From the NCBI GenBank assembly GCA_036985855.1, contig BTQL01000016.1, forward strand, positions 1-41,012: a stretch of 41,012 nt of DNA, written 5' to 3'. The position numbers and the translations under genes were made by a program. The notes under the pieces are model-generated. The model was not told the DNA's origin. It saw nothing but the letters and a program-made list of their open reading frames with translations, and ran no database searches. Each line of letters opens with the position of its first letter. Within the stretch, counting starts at the first letter, position 1. The DNA is from B3-G11 sp036985855. Its GTDB lineage: Bacteria > Actinomycetota > Acidimicrobiia > Spongiisociales > UBA5794. Shown one piece after another: positions 32,493 through 39,957 of this stretch.

Positions 32493-33701
32493 TCAGCCCA
32501 AATCGCTCAGTGTCGTCGAGCGCACGCTGACGTCGGGTCGTTCCGCAAGTCCGCGAGTGAGTTCGACCCCGAATCCTGGTCCGTCCGATGCTGCGATCCG
32601 ACCGTTGGCAATCTCGGGAAGGCCAACGACCAGGTCTTGATACCAGCCGTGATAGAACGCCCGCACGATCTCCTGGACGAATCCATTCGGTTGACTGAGG
32701 TTCAGATGGATCCCTGCCATGAGTCCCATGGGGCCCGTGGCGTCGTGCGGTGTGATCGGCAATCCGAAGCTATCGACGAGCGAGGCGACCTTGCGAGCCG
32801 CGGTGATACCACCGGTCCAGACAGCATCCACGATCGCGATATCCAGACCACCGCCGGTGAGGAGCGGGAGATAGCCACGGGATCCGGCAACGGTCTCCCC
32901 GACGGCAATCGGGACTGCGGTCTCGTTCTTGAGTCGGACGAGCGCACCAGCCGCGTCGGGACGGATCGGATCTTCTACCCACCGAATCTCGTACGGCTCC
33001 AATGCTTTGACGATGGCCACTGCCGAAGGAAGGTTCCACAGACCGTGGAGCTCGATCATCACGTCGATCTGATCTCCGACGGTGTCTCTGATCTCGGCCA
33101 CGAGTCTGCACCCCTCATCCAGAGACCTTCGGCTTATGTGGCACCCGTTCGTTTCTTCCGCCGCCTGATCAAACGGCCAGATCTTCATGCCCCCGATTCC
33201 CTCATCGAGCAGGTCCTGAGCAAGCCGGCCCGGCTCCGTCAGAAACGCTCTCAGGTCCTCGAACTGATGACCACCGCCATCGATGCCCCAGTTCGAGGAG
33301 TGCTGTCGGCCCGTTGTACCCACATAGTAAGAACCGGCACACGTGTTGTAGACAGGGACGTCAGATCGCACCGCACCACCGAGCAAGGCCGACACCGGCT
33401 GCCCTGTCACACGACCGAGCAGGTCCCATAGTGCGACATCGACGGCAGAGTTGGCCCTCATCTCTGCACCTGATCCTTGATAGCCCACATATGGGGACAG
33501 ATCCAGAGCGACGCGCTGGGGGTTGACGTCGTCAGATCCGAGCAGAACCGGCGCCGCTACTTCGTGGAGGTAGTGCTCCACAGCGGAAGCACCGTAGAAC
33601 GTGTCGCCCAGTCCTACGGAATCGTCGGCGCCGTGAATGGCGACAACGACAAGATTCGATTGACCCGCCATTCGATAGGTCTCGAGCTCAACGATTCTCA
33701 T
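32493..33701 (-). CDS. Enolase-superfamily protein (mandelate racemase/muconate lactonizing enzyme type) with Glu-Leu-His motif
   Basis: 402 residues. GMKIWPFD (171-178) gives Lys173, MIELHGLWN (215-223) gives Glu217 and His219, WVEDPI (241-246) Glu243, AVGET (266-270) Glu269, and ITPHDATGP (316-324) His319. KxxPFD with ExHG and PHDATGP is a sugar-acid dehydratase or racemase pattern, different from the two other enolase-superfamily members of the window. The ATG at 33701 has AAGGG upstream. It is the last gene of the gluconokinase-KDPG aldolase-KDG kinase-Gfo/Idh unit, 57 bp behind the Gfo/Idh gene, and could make the KDG used by that kinase. Confidence 0.88.
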   Translation of the reverse strand: MRIVELETYRMAGQSNLVVVAIHGADDSVGLGDTFYGASAVEHYLHEVAAPVLLGSDDVNPQRVALDLSPYVGYQGSGAEMRANSAVDVALWDLLGRVTGQPVSALLGGAVRSDVPVYNTCAGSYYVGTTGRQHSSNWGIDGGGHQFEDLRAFLTEPGRLAQDLLDEGIGGMKIWPFDQAAEETNGCHISRRSLDEGCRLVAEIRDTVGDQIDVMIELHGLWNLPSAVAIVKALEPYEIRWVEDPIRPDAAGALVRLKNETAVPIAVGETVAGSRGYLPLLTGGGLDIAIVDAVWTGGITAARKVASLVDSFGLPITPHDATGPMGLMAGIHLNLSQPNGFVQEIVRAFYHGWYQDLVVGLPEIANGRIAASDGPGFGVELTRGLAERPDVSVRSTTLSDLG

Positions 33702-33758
33702 GGCAGCCCTTCTTCAGCTTGCTCCCGATCGACAAGATCTCACATGGCCCGTGTGTAG

Positions 33759-34871
33759 TCACGGCAGATCACTCGTGCGTTGAGCGATTCCTGTGGCGCT
33801 CGCGCGATAGATGGCCTCGAAGAGCTCTACGGCGCTTCGACCGTCTACACCCGTGACAAGCGGATCACGATCCTCCAGGACGGCATTCAGGAAATCTTCG
33901 AGTTGGAGTCCGTGGTAGTGAAGGATCGGGTCCTGCATTCCGAATGCTGCGCGGTCGCGTTCCTGTAGATCAGCCAGAAGGTGCTCCTCGCCCGGAATCG
34001 TCCACAGATCAGTGAACGGTGGGTCCACGATCTCACTGACCCCTGCGATGAACATCTGGCCACCATCGGTTTGCACGCCAACCGAGGCGCCGTTGTCGCC
34101 GTGAACATGAATGCGGGCGAACAGCCCTGGACGCTGCGAGTTGCTGACCACGATGGATCCCATTCGACCATCGGGACCGCGTAATACAGCCACTGCTGTG
34201 TCGTCCACTTCGATCTCAGGGTGATTGATGTTTCCCCAGTAGCCGAACACCTCATCGATCGGTCCGAATAGCCACTGCAGCAAGTCGAGGTGGTGAACGG
34301 CCTGATTGATGAGCACGCCGCCGCCCTCGCCCGACCAGGTACCTCGCCACGGGTCAGAGTCGTAGTACGCGCTGTCGCGCCAGCCCAAGAGGGTGAGCGT
34401 TGCGAGGGCGGGTCGCCCGATTCCTCCGGACTCGATAACTTGCTTGAGTCGCTGGACCGGTTCGTAGAAGCGTCGCTGACTGACGACGCCGAGAGTGACG
34501 CCGGTCTCAGAGGCAGCGGCGATCATGCGATCACAATCGGCCACTGTGGTAGCCATCGGCTTTTCAACGAGAACATGAGTCCCAGCGCGCATCGCAGCCA
34601 CAGCGACGTCGGCGTGGGACGGGTGAGGGGTTGCAACGATGACAACAGAGATCCGTTCGGATTCGACCATTGCTGCGATATCGTAAAACGCCTGTAATCC
34701 GTGGAGTTCAGCGAAAGTCTTCGCCCTGGAAAGATCTCGACCACAGACCGCTACGGCTACGGCTTGCGGAACATCCTCGAGGAGGCGCGCGTACAATTCG
34801 GCCACTTTTCCATGACCTACGATTCCGCACCGGAGCGGGGATTCAAGGTGTGCAGCTTTGCCGGTCGTCAA
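33759..34871 (-). CDS. Gfo/Idh/MocA family oxidoreductase (divergent from the other two)
   Basis: 370 residues. GIVGHGKVAELYA (16-28) is the NAD loop, HVLVEKPMATT (99-109) contains the catalytic Lys104, and GGGVLINQAVHHLDLLQWLFG carries the His and the substrate-loop signature of canonical family members. It is more typical of inositol/glucose-type dehydrogenases than the CQKP/NENxRFQPW pair at 1-718 and 37290. The start is a TTG overlapping the kinase stop as TTGA, with GGGGAGG seven bases before it, so the unusual start is well supported. It may oxidise the sugar entering the KDG branch. Substrate unknown. Confidence 0.9.
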   Translation of the reverse strand: MTTGKAAHLESPLRCGIVGHGKVAELYARLLEDVPQAVAVAVCGRDLSRAKTFAELHGLQAFYDIAAMVESERISVVIVATPHPSHADVAVAAMRAGTHVLVEKPMATTVADCDRMIAAASETGVTLGVVSQRRFYEPVQRLKQVIESGGIGRPALATLTLLGWRDSAYYDSDPWRGTWSGEGGGVLINQAVHHLDLLQWLFGPIDEVFGYWGNINHPEIEVDDTAVAVLRGPDGRMGSIVVSNSQRPGLFARIHVHGDNGASVGVQTDGGQMFIAGVSEIVDPPFTDLWTIPGEEHLLADLQERDRAAFGMQDPILHYHGLQLEDFLNAVLEDRDPLVTGVDGRSAVELFEAIYRASATGIAQRTSDLP

Positions 34872-35833
34872 CGATCAACCTCCCCGGTCGTGCTCAAGAC
34901 GTTGCTCAGCCTTGCCACCTCGTCGAGATTGGTCGTAACCATGTCACCCTTTTGACCGAGCGCGAGTGAAGCCAACACGGTGCCGTAGCTGAGGCCCCTC
35001 TGGATGTCATCGTTCAAAACACCATGAAGGACACCGGCAGCGAAAGCGTCGCCCGCACCCAGACGATCGACCGGCACCACCGGGAGCACTGCCTCTTCGA
35101 ACATCGAGGATCCATCAGTCGCCATTGCACCCTGATCACCCCTTGTGAGAACAACGTGGTCCGCTGTCGTCCGGTCTGCAAGCTGACGGACTGCAAGGTA
35201 TGGGTCGCGGTCACAACCGAACAGCAGCACGGCATCGCGATGTGAACAGATCAGGAGGTCGACATTCTCAATGAGCGGTTCCAGGGTGCGAGCAGCCTGG
35301 TCGGCTGTCCACAGCTTGGCCCGGTAGTTGACATCGAAGCTGATCTTGACTCCTTCGGCTCCAGCGTCTCGAACGACGTCTTGGACCGTTGCGAGTGCCG
35401 AAGGTGAGAGCGCAGGTGTTACACCCGTGAGATGAACAAATCGCGTATCGAAAAGGGTGTCCCAGTCGACCATGTCAGGACGGATAGAGCTGGCACAGCT
35501 GGCATCTCTGTCGTAGACAACTCTCGTGACCAGGGGGCCGGCCGCGTGTTCGATGTAATACACGCCCATCCTCAACGAAGAGCAACGGAAGGCCGACGAG
35601 ATATCGATTCCCGCCCTGCGCAGATCATTCGCTACTCGACGACCCAGATCGTTCTCTGCCAATCCTCCGATCCAACCACACCGATGTCCGAGCCGGCACA
35701 GAGCTGCGAGCACATTCGTCTCTGCGCCTCCGGTGTGAACCGTCAGTTGGTCGGCGTCCTCGAGACGTGTGCCGGGATATGCGCTCAGCCCGATCAGCGT
35801 TTCACCGATACTGGTGACATCGAACCTGCTCAC
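34868..35833 (-). CDS. kdgK: 2-keto-3-deoxygluconate kinase (PfkB family)
   Basis: 321 residues, normal KDG kinase length. VHTGGAETNVLAAL (32-45) binds the sugar, ISFDVNYRAKLW (164-175) is the DxNxRxxLW signature of KDG kinases, and DRLGAGDAFAAG (256-267) contains catalytic Asp262. It uses ATP to phosphorylate KDG for the aldolase encoded just upstream. The GTG at 35833 overlaps the aldolase stop (GTGA), and its stop overlaps the next gene's TTG, a chain of coupled genes. It matches canonical KDG kinases better than the 368-residue paralogue at 7952, which has GGGD. Confidence 0.9.
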   Translation of the reverse strand: MSRFDVTSIGETLIGLSAYPGTRLEDADQLTVHTGGAETNVLAALCRLGHRCGWIGGLAENDLGRRVANDLRRAGIDISSAFRCSSLRMGVYYIEHAAGPLVTRVVYDRDASCASSIRPDMVDWDTLFDTRFVHLTGVTPALSPSALATVQDVVRDAGAEGVKISFDVNYRAKLWTADQAARTLEPLIENVDLLICSHRDAVLLFGCDRDPYLAVRQLADRTTADHVVLTRGDQGAMATDGSSMFEEAVLPVVPVDRLGAGDAFAAGVLHGVLNDDIQRGLSYGTVLASLALGQKGDMVTTNLDEVARLSNVLSTTGEVDR

Positions 35834-36480
35834 GCCGCTTCATCCCAGTTGATACGCATCGCGGTGGCCCGAGAAAACAGATCGTCGTCACCACCGGGTC
35901 GTGATGACACCAGGGCGCTACCGACACCGACTGCTATCGCTCCCGCTTGACGAAATTCTCCTACATTCGAAGCCGTGATCCCACCTGTTGGGATGAACGC
36001 CATGTCGTCAAACACCGCCCGGAGACTCCTGATATATGAGGGCCCCAGCGTGCATGCAGGGAAGAGTTTCACGGCCGTACAGCCGAGTTGGGAGGCCGTG
36101 TGCACCTCCGTTGGAGTAAGAACTCCCGGTATGAACACCAGCCCGAGACGATGTGCCGCTGCCACGGCTGCTGGGTCGAGATTCGGACTGAGGGCGAACT
36201 GGGCGCCAGCTTGATGGGCGAGCTCGACGTGCCGAGCGGTGCGGACAGTGCCGGCTCCGACGAGCATCGACTCTGGCAGGGCGGTCCTCAAAGTCTCTAT
36301 GTGAGTGAGGGCGTCCCGCGAGTTCATGGTCACCTCGAGTACCTCAATCCCTGCGGAGTGGAGCGTCTCGGCGATTCTCAAGAGCCGAGTGGAAGCGAAG
36401 CTGCCGCGTACGATCGCGATCAAAGCGCTGTCCATGATGCGCTGGAGCTCGGGAGGGTGCGACGTGTGTGTCGTCTTCAT
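35830..36480 (-). CDS. eda: KDPG/KHG aldolase
   Basis: 216 residues. Glu49 (LEVTMNS) is the acid/base, GAGTV (75-79) has the normal Thr78, Lys138 (AVKLFPA) forms the Schiff base, and PTGGI (164-168) binds phosphate. Asn53 stands where E. coli Eda has Arg49; this EVTMNS form occurs in other KDPG/KDPGal aldolases. The product of KDG kinase would be split to pyruvate and glyceraldehyde 3-phosphate. The ATG at 36480 overlaps the gluconokinase stop (ATGA). Compared with the protein at 7275 it is the more conventional of the two aldolases, and the two share little beyond active-site motifs. Confidence 0.92.
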   Translation of the reverse strand: MKTTHTSHPPELQRIMDSALIAIVRGSFASTRLLRIAETLHSAGIEVLEVTMNSRDALTHIETLRTALPESMLVGAGTVRTARHVELAHQAGAQFALSPNLDPAAVAAAHRLGLVFIPGVLTPTEVHTASQLGCTAVKLFPACTLGPSYIRSLRAVFDDMAFIPTGGITASNVGEFRQAGAIAVGVGSALVSSRPGGDDDLFSRATAMRINWDEAA

Positions 36481-36992
36481 ACACCGAGCTCGATCCTGAT
36501 CGTACCCACGATGGTCTCCACGTCGGGTTCGATGTCGATCGCAAGTGCATGATCCGGCTCTTCGAGCGTCGCCATCTGGCTGGTGAGAATAGCGGGTGTG
36601 GCGAAGTGCCCACTTCGAGCACTGAGGCGCTTCGCAATGAGATCCGCGTTTCCACGCAGATAGACGAAAGCAGCTTCAGAGTCTGCTTGTCGGAGCACAT
36701 CACGGTATCGCTTCTTGAGGGCGGAGCAGGCAAGGACGAGGCCACGTGCACGCGGTTTGTGCGTGGCCACTATGGCATTGAGCCGCGCCAACCATGGCTC
36801 GCGGTCCTGGTCTGTGAGCGGGATTCCGGCGGCGATGCTGGCGCGGCTCTCTTGGGAGTGGAACGAGTCACCATCGATGAAGTCCCAGCCCAGCTCCCCC
36901 GCCAACGCTCTCCCGACTGTTGTCTTGCCCGAGCCGGATACACCCATCACAATGATCGTGGAACACGTCGGGACCCGGCGTGGCACAGCCAT
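36477..36992 (-). CDS. gntK: Gluconokinase
   Basis: 171 residues. The P-loop GVSGSGKTT, DGDSFH, the Walker-B-like CSALKKRYRDVLR segment and HFATPAILTSQMATLEEP (SQ-x-A-TLEEP) are diagnostic of GntK. It phosphorylates gluconate to 6-phosphogluconate. No 6-phosphogluconate dehydratase (Edd) or dehydrogenase is adjacent, though the IlvD/Edd protein at 9074 is a distant candidate. First gene of a minus-strand unit whose next three members overlap in series. ATG at 36992; a GTG one codon earlier is possible, since GAGG falls close to both. It lies about 215 bp from the operator at 37208. Confidence 0.93.
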   Translation of the reverse strand: MAVPRRVPTCSTIIVMGVSGSGKTTVGRALAGELGWDFIDGDSFHSQESRASIAAGIPLTDQDREPWLARLNAIVATHKPRARGLVLACSALKKRYRDVLRQADSEAAFVYLRGNADLIAKRLSARSGHFATPAILTSQMATLEEPDHALAIDIEPDVETIVGTIRIELGV

Positions 36993-37196
36993 CACCTCGA
37001 CTTCGAGTCGCTTACGATTTCACCGAACAAGTATGGCGCGGGCGGAGTCGATGTCTCGGCCGGAGCTCCGATCGAGGTAGCCGGTGGCATGTGATTCAAC
37101 TCGCTGACTCCAGTCGCTTTGCTCCGTGCTCGAACGCACCCATAACCGCCCGCGGGCCATCTCAACCGGACGTAACCGGCACGTGTTCCTGTGTGT

Positions 37197-37234
37197 TATA
37201 GTACAGCGGTATACCGGTCGACCACCGTACTGTA
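37197..37234. promoter_or_regulatory. GGTNNACCGGTNNACC operator, copy 3, in a symmetric divergent promoter
   Basis: The core GGTATACCGGTCGACC (37208-37223) is flanked by GTAC arms. Outside these lie TATAGT (37197-37202, plus strand) and TACAGT on the minus strand (complement of 37229-37234). Both are plausible -10 hexamers facing each other across the operator, one for the Gfo/Idh-SDR-RraA unit and one for the gluconokinase unit. A protein on the core would block both start sites. Direction assignments are inference; no good -35 boxes were seen. Confidence 0.55.
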
Positions 37235-37289
37235 ACATGCGGGACATACGGCATGCATTATCTTCCCACAATCCCAAAGGAGTAGGACA

Positions 37290-38324
37290 TTGCAATTGAG
37301 CGGCGTGCTCATCGGTTGCGGCTATACCTCCGGCCTTCAACTTTCGGCCTGGGCGCAGATTCCTGAGGTGACGATCACGGCCGTAGCCAGTCGCACAGAA
37401 GCCAAGGCGCAGCGCCGCGCCGACGAGTTTGGAATCCCTGCGGTCTACCGGGACCTTCCCACGATGCTGGAGGAGACGAAACCGGACTTTGTCGACATCG
37501 CCACTCCCCCATCCTCACATGTCGAACTCGTCGAAATCGCCGCACACTACGGCGTCGACATTCTCTGCCAGAAACCTGCAGCAGACACTCTCAGCGATCT
37601 GCGTCACATGATCGCTGTCTGTCAAGACGCAGGTGTCGCGCTCATCATTAACGAAAACGGCCGCTTCCAACCGTGGCATAGGCGCATCTACCAAATCGTC
37701 CGCGACGAAAAACGCCTCGGTCAGTTGCACTACGTCAGGATGGAGTCCAGGGCCCAGCTCACGATGCCAGAACTGAACTTTGGAGAGCAGGCGTTCTTTG
37801 TGACAATGCCGCGACTGATCCTGTTCGAGCTTGGCGTGCATCACCTCGACACTCTGCGATACCTGCTGGGCGAAGCCTCCACGATATCCGCCGAAACTCA
37901 CCGGGTCAGCTCACATATCGTCGGCGAAGATGAATCCATCTCCATCTCAAACCACAATGGCGTCGCGGCTACCCTCGATATGTCGTGGGCCCGCGCGCCA
38001 TCGGGCGACACGTCGATCGAAAAGCCAACCTGGGCCTCAATGCGAATCGTAGGATCCGCAGGAACGCTCACGTTGGATTATGACGGGACACTGACAATCG
38101 ACGGAGTGCCGGACGGTTCGGAAACCTGGTTGGGTTTGGACGGAATCCAACTGGGCTACGAGGCCATGCAGCAACACTTCGTCGACTGCCTGGTGGCAGG
38201 AACCAGGGCTGAGACAAGTGCATCAGAGACGCTCAGAACGATGGAGCTTGTATTCGGTGCGTACCACTCAGCGGACACTGAGCGTGTGTATCACGTGGGA
38301 AGGGATATTGAAGAGCTGTTGTGA
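37290..38324 (+). CDS. Gfo/Idh/MocA family oxidoreductase (twin of the one at the left edge)
   Basis: 344 residues. GVLIGCGYTSG (5-15) is the NAD loop, ILCQKPAADT contains the catalytic Lys, then NENGRFQPW and MPRLILFELGVHHLDTLRYLLGE with the conserved His. It shares these uncommon variants (CQKP for EKP, NENxRFQPW, MPRL) with the partial gene at 1-718, so the two form a distinct subfamily. The TTG start has AAAGGAG seven bases upstream, which decides it. It heads a plus-strand unit with an SDR and an RraA-like protein, 67 bp after the divergent operator. Probably oxidises a sugar or sugar acid; substrate unknown. Confidence 0.92.
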   Translation: MQLSGVLIGCGYTSGLQLSAWAQIPEVTITAVASRTEAKAQRRADEFGIPAVYRDLPTMLEETKPDFVDIATPPSSHVELVEIAAHYGVDILCQKPAADTLSDLRHMIAVCQDAGVALIINENGRFQPWHRRIYQIVRDEKRLGQLHYVRMESRAQLTMPELNFGEQAFFVTMPRLILFELGVHHLDTLRYLLGEASTISAETHRVSSHIVGEDESISISNHNGVAATLDMSWARAPSGDTSIEKPTWASMRIVGSAGTLTLDYDGTLTIDGVPDGSETWLGLDGIQLGYEAMQQHFVDCLVAGTRAETSASETLRTMELVFGAYHSADTERVYHVGRDIEELL

Positions 38325-38361
38325 CTGCTCGACAAGCCCGGGCCGGCAACGAGGCCATGCC

Positions 38362-39231
38362 ATGACGCACGACGAACGACGCGTCGCCCTCGTGACTGGT
38401 GGAGGCAACGGCATCGGTCTGGCCGCGGTCGAACGTTTTCTCGCTGAGGGCGCCAGAGTCATGGCTCTCGACCGTGATCGTGACGCGCTCGATGCCCTCG
38501 AGGCCGATCACAGTGCGGACGAGCTTGTTGTCGCGACCTGCGACGTTACCCGAAGCCAGGACATAGCCGACGCCGTGAACGAGTGCCTCGATCGCTGGGA
38601 CCGACTCGATGTGACATACGCGAACGCAGGTGTGACGGCCGTTGAACCGATAGCAGAGATAACCGACTCCGCATGGGCGCGCGTCCTCGACACCAACCTA
38701 GGTGGAGTCTTTTTCACGATTCGTGAGTCAGCTCGGGCCATGAAACCAGGTTCCTCGATAGTTGTAACAGCATCAACCAATGCGTTCTGGGTTGAGTCGG
38801 GTCTGGCTCACTACAACGCTTCAAAGGGCGGCACCGTGGCCCTCGTACGCACCGCAGCCCTCGAGTTGGCCCAGTACGGGATACGCGTGAACGCGGTTGC
38901 ACCTGGCCTCATCCGTACCAGGCTGACCAATTTCATCACGGAGGATGAGTCCAATTCCGGACAGTATCTGTCCCAGATTCCACTTCAGCGCTTCGGAACT
39001 CCGACAGACGTGGTCGACGCCGTCGCGTTTCTAACGTCGCCCGGGGCGAGCTGGATCACTGGTGCGACACTCGTAATCGATGGAGGGCAAACGCTCGGCG
39101 CACCCCTCCCACAGTCGACCGCAGCGGGCCTCGTTGGACGATCCACACCGGGACGCGGCGCCGCACACGACGCCGAAAACGCAGCGCCGCCCACGGATTT
39201 CTGGGCTGCCGACAAGGAGAGAAGTCAATGA
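38362..39231 (+). CDS. SDR-family oxidoreductase with a 35-40-residue C-terminal tail
   Basis: 289 residues: TGGGNGIG (12-19), NAG (88-90), Ser138, Tyr151 (AHYNASKGG) and Lys155. After the usual VIDGG end of the fold, there is an extra tail rich in Ala, Pro, Gly and charged residues (about 250-289), absent from the other SDRs here. The ATG at 38362 has GAGG eight bases upstream; an earlier open start at 38218 lies within the preceding gene. It overlaps the RraA-like gene by ATGA. With the Gfo/Idh upstream it may carry out a second oxidation of the same substrate before cleavage. Confidence 0.88.
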   Translation: MTHDERRVALVTGGGNGIGLAAVERFLAEGARVMALDRDRDALDALEADHSADELVVATCDVTRSQDIADAVNECLDRWDRLDVTYANAGVTAVEPIAEITDSAWARVLDTNLGGVFFTIRESARAMKPGSSIVVTASTNAFWVESGLAHYNASKGGTVALVRTAALELAQYGIRVNAVAPGLIRTRLTNFITEDESNSGQYLSQIPLQRFGTPTDVVDAVAFLTSPGASWITGATLVIDGGQTLGAPLPQSTAAGLVGRSTPGRGAAHDAENAAPPTDFWAADKERSQ

Positions 39232-39914
39232 ACCACCCGCCATTCCCCATCCGCGAGATCACGCTCCCAGTGCTCGAGGCTGCACGGCAGAACCTCTTCA
39301 GTGCGTTGGTGGGCGACGCGATGGACAACCTGGGTCTTGGTGCCCCTTTCCTACCGCCCCAGATCAAGCCGGTAGACGACCAAATGGTCGTCGTCGGTTG
39401 GGCCATGCCCGTAACGGAGATAGATGTGGATGCCGATTCCTCGACTGGGGCTCCGTTCGGCCTCATGTTCGATGCACTTGATGACCTCAAACCCGGTGAA
39501 ATCTACTTCGCAAGCGGTGCTTCACCGAACTATGCCCTGTGGGGAGGTCTCATGAGTACCCGTGCCATACACCTGGGCGCCGCAGGGGCGGTCCTCAATG
39601 GTTATTCGCGGGACACCTCTGAGATCCGGTCGCTGTCGTTTCCGACCTTCTCATACGGTGGATACGCTCAGGACCAGGCCGGTCGCGGCACGGTCGTTGA
39701 CTATCGCACATCCATCTCCGTTGGTGACCTGACGGTGGTACCCGGCGACCTCGTTTTCGGCGACCTCGACGGAGTCTGTGTCATCCCGCAAGACGCGGCC
39801 ATCGATGTGTTCAACGCCGCGTTCGAGAAGTTGGCCGCCGAGGACCTCGTGAGACAGCACATCATCGCGGGCGGCACCAGCAAAGAAGCGTTCAAGAAGT
39901 ACGGGATCATGTAG
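39228..39914 (+). CDS. RraA/HMG-aldolase-like family protein (paralogue 2 of 2)
   Basis: 228 residues. ALWGGLMSTRAIHLGAAGAV, then Gly-Tyr-Ser-Arg128-Asp129, is the family active site; Arg128 and Asp129 fall at the same numbers as in the protein at 20101. In related aldolases they bind pyruvate and Mg. VVPGDLVFGDLDGVCVIP is the other family hallmark. It is coupled to the SDR by ATGA and ends a plus-strand unit. A role in retro-aldol cleavage or decarboxylation of an oxidised sugar acid is suggested by two upstream dehydrogenases; RNase E regulation is improbable in this setting. Confidence 0.86.
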   Translation: MNHPPFPIREITLPVLEAARQNLFSALVGDAMDNLGLGAPFLPPQIKPVDDQMVVVGWAMPVTEIDVDADSSTGAPFGLMFDALDDLKPGEIYFASGASPNYALWGGLMSTRAIHLGAAGAVLNGYSRDTSEIRSLSFPTFSYGGYAQDQAGRGTVVDYRTSISVGDLTVVPGDLVFGDLDGVCVIPQDAAIDVFNAAFEKLAAEDLVRQHIIAGGTSKEAFKKYGIM

Positions 39915-39935
39915 CGGTTCGCCGGCTCGATGCCA

Positions 39936-39955
39936 CCGCACTCACGTGAGCGCGG
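39936..39955. terminator. Inverted repeat between convergent genes, possible bidirectional terminator
   Basis: CCGCACTCAC followed directly by GTGAGCGCGG, nine of ten pairs complementary, in the 43-bp gap between the convergent RraA-like and amidohydrolase genes. It would fold to a G+C-rich hairpin, but no T-tract follows on either strand, so intrinsic termination is uncertain. Confidence 0.3.
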
Positions 39956-39957
39956 CT

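Noticed and set aside
32463..33431. 322-codon plus-strand frame opposite the enolase-superfamily gene
   Set aside because: The minus-strand enzyme has all catalytic motifs; the opposite frame resembles nothing.
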